Both the position numbers and the translations under genes were made by a program. Shown here piece after piece: positions 36,801-48,800 of a stretch of DNA of 61,028 bases. The stretch is from Nemertoderma westbladi (lineage: Eukaryota; Xenacoelomorpha; Nemertodermatida; Nemertodermatidae). A model generated the notes under the pieces. The model had not been told where the DNA came from and searched no databases. It saw only the letters and a list, made by a program, of their open reading frames with translations. Position 1 is the stretch's first letter. Each line of letters starts with the position of its first letter. The DNA lies in the NCBI GenBank assembly GCA_032718475.1, contig JAUCBJ010006294.1, positions 1 to 61,028 on the forward strand. The letters are read 5' to 3'.

Positions 36801-39800
36801 GTTCTCTAAACTTACTTCGTTGGGTATATTTAGTGGCTCCGGTATGTGGCGTTCTCTAAACTTACTTCGTTGGGTATATTTAGTGGCCCCGGTATGTGGC
36901 GTTCTCTAAACTTACTTCGTTGGGTATATTTAGTGGCTCGGTATGTGGCGTTCTCTAAACTTACTTCGTTGGGTATATTTAGTGGCTCCGGTATGTGGCG
37001 TTCTCTAAACTTACTTCATTGGGTATATTTAGTGGCTCCGGTATGTGGCGCTCTCTAAACTTACTTCGTTGGGTATATTTAGTGGCTCCGGTATGTGGCG
37101 TTCTCTAAACTTACTTCGTTGGGTATATTTAGTGGCTCCGGTATGTGGCGTTCTCTAAACTTACTTCGTTGGGTATATTTAGTGGCTCCGGTATGTGGCG
37201 TTCTCTAAACTTACTTCGTTGGGTATATTTAGTGGCTCCGGTATGTGGCGTTCTCTAAACTTACTTCGTTGGGTATATTTAGTGGCTCCGGTATGTGGCG
37301 TTCTCTAAACTTACTTCGTTGGGTATATTTAGTGGCTCCGGTATGTGGCGTTCTCTAATCTTACTTCGTTGGGTATATTTAGTGGCTCCGGTATGTGGCG
37401 CTCTCTCAACTTACTTCATTGGGTATATTTAGTGGCTCCGGTATGTGGCGTTCTCTAAACTTACTTCGTTGGGTATATTTAGTGGCTCCGGTATGTGGCG
37501 TTCTCTAAACTTACTTCGTTGGGTATATTTAGTGGCTCCGGTATGTGGCGTTCTCTAAACTTACTTCGTTGGGTATATTTAGTGGCTCCGGTATGTGGCG
37601 TTCTCTAATCTTACTTCGTTGGGTATATTTAGTGGCTCCGGTATGAGGCGTTCTCTAAACTTACTTCGTTAGGTATATTTAGTGGCTCCGGTATGTGGCG
37701 TTCTCTAACTTACTTCGTTGGGTATATTTAGTGGCTCCGGTATGTGGCGTTCTCTAAACTTACTTCGTTGGGTATATTTAGTGGCTCCGGTATGTGGCGC
37801 TCTCTCAACTTACTTCATTGGGTATATTTAGTGGCTCCGGTATGTGGCGTTCTCTAAACTTACTTCGTTGGGTATATTTAGTGGCTCCGGTATGTGGCTT
37901 TCTCTAAACTTACTTCGTTGGGTATATTTAGTGGCTCCGGTATGTGGCGCTCTCTCAACTTACTTCATTGGGTATATTTAGTGGCTCCGGTATGTGGCGT
38001 TCTCTAAACTTACTTCGTTGGGTATATTTAGTGGCTCCGGTATGTGGCGTTCTCTAAACTTACTTCGTTGGGTATATTTAGTGGCTCCGGTATGTGGCGT
38101 TCTCTAAACTTACTTCGTTGGGTATATTTAGTGGCTCCGGTATGTGGCGTTCTCTAAACTTACTTCGTTGGGTATATTTAGTGGCTCCGGTATGTGGCGT
38201 TCTCTAAACTTACTTCGTTGGGTATATTTAGTGGCTCCGGTATGTGGCTTTCTCTAAACTTACTTCGTTGGGTATATTTAGTGGCTCCGGTATGTGGCGT
38301 TCTCTAAACTTACTTCGTTGGGTATATTTAGTGGCTCCGGTATGTAGCGTTCTCTAAACTTACTTCGTTGGGTATATTTAGTGGCTCCGGTATGTGGCGT
38401 TCTCTAAACTTACTTCGTTGGGTATATTTAGTGGCTCCGGTATGTGGCGTTCTCTAATCTTACTTCGTTGGGTATATTTAGTGGCTCCGGTATGTGGCGT
38501 TCTCTAACTTACTTCGTTGGGTATATTTAGTGGCTCCGGTATGTGGCGTTCTCTAAACTTACTTCGTTGGGTATATTTAGTGGCTCCGGTATGTGGCGTT
38601 CTCTAAACTTACTTCGTTGGGTATATTTAGTGGCTCCGGTATGTGGCGTTCTCTAACTTACTTCGTTGGGTATATTTAGTGGCTCCGGTATGTGGCGTTC
38701 TCTAAACTTACTTCGTTGGGTATATTTAGTGGCTCCGGTATGTGGCGTTCTCTAAACTTACTTCGTTGGGTATATTTAGTGGCTCCGGTATGTGGCGTTC
38801 TCTAAACTTACTTCGTTGGGTATATTTAGTGGCTCCGGTATGTGGCGTTCTCTAACTTACTTCGTTGGGTATATTTAGAAGCTCCGGTATGTGGCGTTCT
38901 CTAAACTTACTTCGTTGGGTATATTTAGTGGCTCCGGTATGTGGCGTTCTCTAACTTACTTCGTTGGGTATATTTAGTGGCTCCGGTATGTGGCGTTCTC
39001 TAAACTTACTTCGTTGGGTATATTTAGTGGCTCCGGTATGTGGCGTTCTCTAACTTACTTCGTTGGGTATATTTAGTGGCTCCGGTATGTGGCGTTCTCT
39101 AAACTTACTTCGTTGGGTATATTTAGTGGCTCCGGTATGTGGCGTTCTCTAAACTTACTTCGTTGGGTATATTTAGTGGCTCCGGTATGTGGCGTTCTCT
39201 AAACTTACTTCGTTGGGTATATTTAGTGGCTCCGGTATGTGGCGTTCTCTAAACTTACTTCGTTGGGTATATTTAGTGGCTCCGGTATGTGGCGTTCTCT
39301 AAACTTACTTCGTTGGGTATATTTAGTGGCTCCGGTATGTGGCGTTCTCTAACTTACTTCGTTGGGTATATTTAGAAGCTCCGGTATGTAGCGTTCTCTA
39401 AACTTACTTCGTTGGGTATATTTAGTGGCTCCGGTATGTGGCGTTCTCTAAACTTACTTCGTTGGGTATATTTAGTGGCTCCGGTATGTGGCGTTCTCTA
39501 ACTTACTTCGTTGGGTATATTTAGAAGCTCCGGTATGTAGCGTTCTCTAAACTTACTTCGTTGGGTATATTTAGTGGCTCCGGTATGTGGCGTTCTCTAA
39601 CTTACTTCGTTGGGTATATTTAGAAGCTCCGGTATGTAGCGTTCTCTAAACTTACTTCGTTGGGTATATTTAGTGGCTCCGGTATGTGGCGTTCTCTAAA
39701 CTTACTTCGTTGGGTATATTTAGTGGCTCCGGTATGTGGCGTTCTCTCAACTTACTTCGTTGGGTATATTTAGTGGCTCCGGTATGTGGCGTTCTCTAAA

Positions 39801-42800
39801 CTTACTTCGTTGGGTATATTTAGTGGCTCCGGTATGTGGCGTTCTCTAAACTTACTTCGTTGGGTATATTTAGTGGCTCCGGTATGTGGCGTTCTCTAAC
39901 TTACTTCGTTGGGTATATTTAGTGGCTCCGGTATGTGGCGTTCTCTAAACTTACTTCGTTGGGTATATTTAGTGGCTCCGGTATGTGGCGTTCTCTAAAC
40001 TTACTTCGTTGGGTATATTTAGTGGCTCCGGTATGTGGCGTTCTCTAAACTTACTTCGTTGGGTATATTTAGTGGCTCCGGTATGTGGCGTTCTCTAAAC
40101 TTACTTCGTTGGGTATATTTAGTGGCTCCGGTATGTGGCGTTCTCTAAACTTACTTCGTTGGGTATATTTAGTGGCTCCGGTATGTGGCGTTCTCTAAAC
40201 TTACTTCGTTGGGTATATTTAGTGGCTCCGGTATGTAGCGTTCTCTAAACTTACTTCGTTGGGTATATTTAGTGGCTCCGGTATGTGGCGTTCTCTAAAC
40301 TTACTTCGTTGGGTATATTTAGTGGCTCCGGTATGTGGCGTTCTCTAATCTTACTTCGTTGGGTATATTTAGTGGCTCCGGTATGTGGCGTTCTCTAACT
40401 TACTTCGTTGGGTATATTTAGTGGCTCCGGTATGTGGCGTTCTCTAAACTTACTTCGTTGGGTATATTTAGTGGCTCCGGTATGTGGCGTTCTCTAAACT
40501 TACTTCGTTGGGTATATTTAGTGGCTCCGGTATGTGGCGTTCTCTAACTTACTTCGTTGGGTATATTTAGTGGCTCCGGTATGTGGCGTTCTCTAAACTT
40601 ACTTCGTTGGGTATATTTAGTGGCTCCGGTATGTGGCGTTCTCTAAACTTACTTCGTTGGGTATATTTAGTGGCTCCGGTATGTGGCGTTCTCTAAACTT
40701 ACTTCGTTGGGTATATTTAGTGGCTCCGGTATGTGGCGTTCTCTAACTTACTTCGTTGGGTATATTTAGAGGCTCCGGTATGTGGCGTTCTCTAAACTTA
40801 CTTCGTTGGGTATATTTAGTGGCTCCGGTATGTGGCGTTCTCTAACTTACTTCGTTGGGTATATTTAGTGGCTCCGGTATGTGGCGTTCTCTAAACTTAC
40901 TTCGTTGGGTATATTTAGTGGCTCCGGTATGTGGCGTTCTCTAACTTACTTCGTTGGGTATATTTAGTGGCTCCGGTATGTGGCGTTCTCTAAACTTACT
41001 TCGTTGGGTATATTTAGTGGCTCCGGTATGTGGCGTTCTCTAAACTTACTTCGTTGGGTATATTTAGTGGCTCCGGTATGTGGCGTTCTCTAAACTTACT
41101 TCGTTGGGTATATTTAGTGGCTCCGGTATGTGGCGTTCTCTAAACTTACTTCGTTGGGTATATTTAGTGGCTCCGGTATGTGGCGTTCTCTAAACTTACT
41201 TCGTTGGGTATATTTAGTGGCTCCGGTATGTGGCGTTCTCTAACTTACTTCGTTGGGTATATTTAGAAGCTCCGGTATGTAGCGTTCTCTAAACTTACTT
41301 CGTTGGGTATATTTAGTGGCTCCGGTATGTGGCGTTCTCTAAACTTACTTCGTTGGGTATATTTAGTGGCTCCGGTATGTGGCGTTCTCTAACTTACTTC
41401 GTTGGGTATATTTAGAAGCTCCGGTATGTAGCGTTCTCTAAACTTACTTCGTTGGGTATATTTAGTGGCTCCGGTATGTGGCGTTCTCTAACTTACTTCG
41501 TTGGGTATATTTAGAAGCTCCGGTATGTAGCGTTCTCTAAACTTACTTCGTTGGGTATATTTAGTGGCTCCGGTATGTGGCGTTCTCTAAACTTACTTCG
41601 TTGGGTATATTTAGTGGCTCCGGTATGTGGCGTTCTCTAAACTTACTTCGTTGGGTATATTTAGTGGCTCCGGTATGTGGCGTTCTCTAAACTTACTTCG
41701 TTGGGTATATTTAGTGGCTCCGGTATGTGGCGTTCTCTAAACTTACTTCGTTGGGTATATTTAGTGGCTCCGGTATGTGGCGTTCTCTAACTTACTTCGT
41801 TGGGTATATTTAGTGGCTCCGGTATGTGGCGTTCTCTAAACTTACTTCGTTGGGTATATTTAGTGGCTCCGGTATGTGGCGTTCTCTAAACTTACTTCGT
41901 TGGGTATATTTAGTGGCTCCGGTATGTGGCGTTCTCTAAACTTACTTCGTTGGGTATATTTAGTGGCTCCGGTATGTGGCGTTCTCTAAACTTACTTCGT
42001 TGGGTATATTTAGTGGCTCCGGTATGTGGCGTTCTCTAAACTTACTTCGTTGGGTATATTTAGTGGCTCCGGTATGTGGCGTTCTCTAAACTTACTTCGT
42101 TGGGTATATTTAGTGGCTCCGGTATGTGGCGTTCTCTAAACTTACTTCGTTAGGTATATTTAGTGGCTCCGGTATGTGGCGTTCTCTAAACTTACTTCGT
42201 TGGGTATATTTAGTGGCTCCGGTATGTGGCGTTCTCTAAACTTACTTCGTTGGGTATATTTAGTGGCTCCGGTATGTGGCGTTCTCTAACTTACTTCGTT
42301 GGGTATATTTAGTGGCTCCGGTATGTGGCGTTCTCTAAACTTAATTCGGTGTGTATATTTAGTGGCTCCGGTATGTGGCGTTCTCTAAACTTACTTCGTT
42401 GGGTATATTTAGTGGCTCCGGTATGTGGCGTTCTCTAAACTTACTTCATTGGGTATATTTAGTGGCTCCGGTATGTGGCGTTCTCTAAACTTACTTCGTT
42501 GGGTATATTTAGTGGCTCCGGTATGTGGCGTTCTCTAAACTTACTTCGTTGGGTATATTTAGTGGCTCCGGTATGTGGCGTTCTCTAAACTTACTTCGTT
42601 AGGTATATTTCGTGGCTCCGGTATGTGGCGCTCTCTAAACTTACTTCGTTGGGTATATTTAGTGGCTCCGGTATGTGGCGTTCTCTAAACTTACTTCGTT
42701 GGGTATATTTAGTGGCTCCGGTATGTGGCGTTCTCTAAACTTACTTCATTGGGTATATTTAGTGGCTCCGGTATGTGGCTTTCTCTAAACTTACTTCATT

Positions 42801-45800
42801 GGGTATATTTAGTGGCTCCGGTATGTGGCGTTCTCTAAACTTACTTCGTTGGGTATATTTAGTGGCTCCGGTATGTGGCGTTCTCTAAACTTACTTCGTT
42901 GGGTATATTTAGTGGCTCCGGTATGTGGCGTTCTCTAAACTTACTTCGTTGGGTATATTTAGTGGCTCCGGTATGTGGCGTTCTCTAAACTTACTTCGAT
43001 GGGTATATTTAGTGGCTCCGGTATGTGGCGTACTCTAAACTTACTTCGTTGGGTATATTTAGTGGCCCCGGTATGTGACGTTCTCTAAACTTACTTCGTT
43101 AGGTATATTTCGTGGCTCCGGTATGTGGCGTTCTCTAAACTTACTTCGATGGGTATATTTAGTGGCTCCGGTATGTGGCGTACTCTAAACTTACTTCGTT
43201 GGGTATATCTAGTGGCTCCGGTATGTGGCGTTCTCTAAACTTACTTCGTTGGGTATATTTAGTGGCTCCGGTATGTGGCGTTCTCTAAACTTACTTCGTT
43301 GGGTATATTTAGTGGCTCCGGTATGTGGCGTTCTCTAAACTTACTTCGTTGGGTATATTTAGTGGCTCCGGTATGTGGCGTACTCTAAACTTACTTCGTT
43401 GGGTATATCTAGTGGCTCCGGTATGTGGCGTACTCTAAACTTACTTCGTTGGGTATATCTAGTGGCTCCGGTATGTGGCGTACTCTAAACTTACTTCGTT
43501 GGGTATATCTAGTGGCTCCGGTATGTGGCGTTCTCTAAACTTACTTCGTTGGGTATATTTAGTGGCTCCGGTATGTGGCGTTCTCTAAACTTACTTCGTT
43601 AGGTATATTTCGTGGCTCCGGTATGTGGCGTTCTCTAAACTTACTTCGATGGGTATATTTAGTGGCTCCGGTATGTGGCGTACTCTAAACTTACTTCGTT
43701 GGGTATATCTAGTGGCTCCGGTATGTGGCGTTCTCTAAACTTACTTCGTTGGGTATATTTAGTGGCCCCGGTATGTGACGTTCTCTAAACTTACTTCGTT
43801 AGGTATATTTCGTGGCTCCGGTATGTGGCGTTCTCTAAACTTACTTCGTTGGGTATATTTAGTGGCTCCGGTATGTGGCGTTCTCTAAACTTACTCCGTT
43901 GGTATATTTAGTGGCTCCGGTATGTGGTGTTCTCTAAACTTACTTCGTTGGGTATATTTAGTGGCTCCGGTATGTGGTGTTCTCTAAACTTACTTCGTTG
44001 GGTATATTTAGTGGCTCGGTATGTGGCGTTCTCTAAACTTACTTCGTTGGGTATATTTAGTGGCTCCGGTATGTGGCGTTCTCTAAACTTACTTCGTTGG
44101 GTATATTTAGTGGCTCCGGTATGTGGCGTTCTCTAAACTTACTTCGTTGGGTATATTTAGTGGCTCCGGTATGTGGTGTTCTCTAAACTTACTTCGTTGG
44201 GTATATTTAGTGGCTCCGGTATGTGGTGTTCTCTAAACTTACTTCGTTGGGTATATTTAGTGGCTCGGTATGTGGCGTTCTCTAAACTTACTTCATTGGG
44301 TATATTTAGTGGCTCCGGTATGTGGCGTTCTCTCAACTTACTTCGTTGGGTATATTTAGTGGCTCCGGTATGTGGCGTTCTCTCAACTTACTTCGTTGGG
44401 TATATTTAGTGGCTCCGGTATGTGGCGTTCTCTAAACTTACTTCGTTGGGTATATTTAGTGGCTCCGGTATGTGGCGTTCTCTAAACTTACTTCGTTGGG
44501 TATATTTAGTGGCTCCGGTATGTGGCGTTCTCTCCGACCAATCGGTTTCGTTTGAGGATCGAACCGCAGGAAGACGTCGTCCTCGCCGTCTTCGTCTACA
44601 GTCTCAACGTCAACCTCTCCGACCGAGGAGTTCCGACTGCTCCTATTAGGATATCCTGTCCGGATTCCCGTGTCAATGACCAGAGTGGCGGGAGTATCCT
44701 GTGGAGAAAACGAGAGAAACAGATTAGTGAACACTTGGTTACACCTGAATAGTCTGGATAATAACTCCATCTGCGATCCTGATACACATCGATTGGACGC
44801 ATATTCCATCCGGGCCCTCTATCCTCGTCCAGGATCCGGGCACACTGTCCGGGAACCGTGCCACTGTCCGGGAACTGGGCACGGCACATCGTCCTGACAT
44901 TTACTCCACCCGGGCAGAGCCACGCATTTCCGTATGTTTGTAACACATATATATGTGTGAAATCAGCTTAGATCAACAATAACTTACAGGCAGACAATCG
45001 CCGGAACTTGAGGAGTCGGGAGTGATATCCTTTTCCTGTACCGCGTCGCTAAACTGCACCTTGCGACTGGTAGTAGACGCGCTAGTCTCCCCGTTCAACT
45101 GCAACGGCGGAGGCGGCTGAACGCGACTAGCCAATGAGGAGGGCTTATCGTCTTGCTGTAGCTCCACCTGGTTGAGATCCAACTCTAGCATGGAGTTGGC
45201 CTGAAGTATAGAGTTGTTGGAGCAGCCGTCAGTGAACTTAGGTACCGGGGGGAACCGGAATACAGTACCGGGAGCGGGGGCTGAGGGTTTGGATGACTTG
45301 GCTGGGGGAGTCGTTGGTTGCTTAGAGTTACGGTACCCCGCACCGGTAGGGAACTTAAAGACGTTGGCGTGCTCAACCTGCGGGTGAAGTTGTGAAAATA
45401 AACAAAGTTGCTAAATATTGAAGTAGACTGTACTATAACTGGTTGATTACCCCTAGAAGTGACGCAAGTGTGTTTATAAAATTTTTTGTTACAAAATATA
45501 AATACTCATTAATATAGGGTGGACCTATTACTACATGGTGGACTCATTACTGCATGGTGGACCCATTACTGCATGGCGGACATATTACTGCATGGTGGAC
45601 TCATTACTGCATGGCGGACCTATTACTGCAGGGTGGACTCATTACTGAATAGTGGACCCATTACTGAATGGTGGACTCATTACTGAATAGTGGACCCATT
45701 ACTGCATGGTGGACACATTACTGCATGGTGGACTCATTACTGCATGGTGGGCCCATTACTGCATGGTGGAACCATTACTGCATGGTGGACTCATTACTGA

Positions 45801-48800
45801 ATAGTGGACCCATTACTGCATGGTTGACCCATTACTGCATGGTGCACCCATTACTGCATGGCGGACCTATTACTACATGGTGGACTCATTACTGAATAGT
45901 GGACCCATTACTGCATGGTGGACACATTACTGCATGATAGACTCATTACTGCATGGTGGGCCCATTACTGCATGGTGGACCCATTACTGCATGGCGGACC
46001 AACTACTGCATGGTGGACTCATTACTGAATAGTGGACCCATTACTGCATGGTGGACACATTACTGCATGATAGACTCATTACTGCATGGTGGGCCCATTA
46101 CTGCATGGTGGACCCATTACTGCATGGCGGACCAACTACTGCATGATGAACTCATTACTGCATGGTGGACTCATTATTGTGGACCCATTACTGCATGGTA
46201 GACACATTACTGCATGATGGATTCATTACTGCATGGTGGGCCCATTACTGCATGGTGGACCCATTACTGCATGGCGGACCTATTACTGCATGGTGGACCC
46301 ATTACTGCATGGTGGACTCGTTACTGAATAGTGGACCCATTACTGCATGGTGGACCCATTATTGCATGGCGGACTCATTACTGAATAGTGGACCCATTAC
46401 TGAATGGTGGACTCATTACTGAATAGTGGACACATTACTGCATGGTGGACCCATTACTGCATGGTGGACCCATTGCTGCATGGTGGACTCATTATTATGG
46501 ACCCATTACTGCATGGTGGACACATTACTGCATGATGGACACATTACTACATGGTGGACTCATTATTGTGGACCCATTACTGCATGGTGGACACATTACT
46601 GCATGATGGACTCATTACTGCATGGTGGGCCCATTACTGCATGGTGGACCCATTACTGCATGGCGGACTCATTACTGCATGGTGGACTCATTACTGCATG
46701 GTGGACCCATTACTGCATGCTGGACTCATTAATATATGGTGGACTCATTACTGCATGGAGGATTCATTACTGCATGGCGGACTCATTACTATATGGTGGA
46801 CCCATTACTGCATGGTGGACCCATTACTGCATGGCGGACCTATTACTGCATGGTGGACTCATTACTGCATGGTGGACTCATTATTGTGGACCCATTACTG
46901 CATGGTGGACACATTACTGCATGATGGACTCATTCCTGAATGGTGGGCCCATTACTGCATGGTGGACTCATTACTGCATGGCGGACCTATTACTGCATGG
47001 TGGACTCATTACTGCATGGTGGATACATTATTGCATGGTGGACTCATCACTATATTGTGGACCCATTACTACATGGCGGACTCACTACTGCATGGCGGAC
47101 TCATTACTGCATGGTGGATACATTACTGCATGGCGGACTCATTACTGCATGGTGGATACATTACTGCATGGTGGACTCATTATTATATGGTGGACCCATT
47201 ACTGCATGGTGGACCCATTACTGCATGGTGGATTCATTACTATAGGGTGGACCCATCACAGCATGGTGGACCCATTGCTGCATGATGGACCCATTACTGC
47301 ATGGTGGACCCATTACTGCATGGTGGACCCGTTATTGCATGAAGGACTCATTACTGCATGGCGGACCCATTACTGCAAGGCGGACTCATTACTATATGGT
47401 GGACTCATTACTGCATGGCGGACCCATTACTGCAAGGCGGACTCATTACTATATGGTGGACTCATTACTATATGGTGGACTCATTACTGCATGGCGGACT
47501 CATTATTGCATGGTGGAAAAAGTATCAGGATAGCTCGGCCCCCTTCCCTCTATCCTATGATACGTCATGCAACATGTAATTACTTTATATTAAACATAGA
47601 AATCATGAAATATTTCCGTGAAATATATTATTCTTCTCCATTACGTATACAGCAGTAGAGCTCAGTTTAGGTGATAGGCCAAGGCATGAGCGCCTACTTT
47701 ACTTACCTACCGTTGCCTGTAATCTACAATGGTGTGGTAGAGTCACAATAGAGGTTGACTGGCTGGGAAGTGGGCACCAAACTGAAAGTTTTTAGATAGG
47801 GTAATCCACTTGATATTCTTTGACTAAACAAGTTTGTTGTCACATTTTTCGAACAATCCCCCCCCCCCCCCCCCCCCCCTTATGCCAGAAACTGTCACGA
47901 GAAGTTGCACAAGGACACCCACCCCCTTCCTTGCGTTAATTATTAATTTTAAGAATGGTCCCAAATCTATGAATACGAGTTTTGGTTATTATATAGACAA
48001 AAATCTATAGCAGTTAAATACTGAATAGTTCGTTATCAATATACAGCCAAGATATTTAGATGTAGTAAATCCAACCTTTAAATTAGCCAATAGAGTTGGA
48101 CTTCTGACGTGGTCGGAATGTGAGTAAACTAGGGATCCGTCGTCAAGAATATTCGTCTCATTAAACTCCTCGTAGTCTGATATCGGAGCGGGAATCGTCG
48201 TTCTACCTGTGTGCGAGGCTCGATAGGGCAGCTGATTGGTTGAGGGTTGGGAGGTTCTGTCGCCGAAAGGGAGCTGATTGGTTGAGGGCTGGGAGGTTCT
48301 GACACTGAAAGGTAGCTGATTGGTTGATGGCAGGGAGGTTCTTTCACTGAAAGATAGCTGATTAGTTGATGGCTGTGAGGTTATGTCTCCGAAAGGTAGC
48401 TGATTGGTTGAGGGCTGGGAGGTTCTGACACTGAAAGGTAGATGATTGGTTGAAGGCTGGGAGGTTCTGACACTGAAAGGTAGCTGATTGGTTGATGGAT
48501 GGGATTCTCTGTCACTGAAAGGTAGCTGATTGGTTGATGGCAGGGAGGTTCTGTCACTGAAAGATAGCTGATTAGTTGATGGCTGTGAGGTTATGTCTCC
48601 GAAAGGTAGCTGATTGGTTGAGGGCTGAGAAGTTATGTCACCGAAAGGTAGCTGATTGGTTGAGGGCTGGGAGGATCGGTCACTGAAAGGTAGCTGTTTG
48701 GTTGAAGGCTGGGAGATTCTGTCACTGAAAGGTAGATGATTGGTTGAAGGCTGGGAGGATCTGTCACTGAAAGGTAGCTGATTGGTTGAGGGCTGGTAGA

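Noticed and set aside
44456-44946. Several overlapping open frames on both strands near the end of the 50-bp array
   Set aside because: Only the 44698-44492 minus-strand exon has matching splice sites and phase; the others overlap it in other frames.
46426-47658. 410-codon open frame over the 19-bp array
   Set aside because: The protein is only the 19-bp unit read through three phases. Equivalent frames are open in parallel, there are no splice or coding signals, and it is antisense to the host gene.
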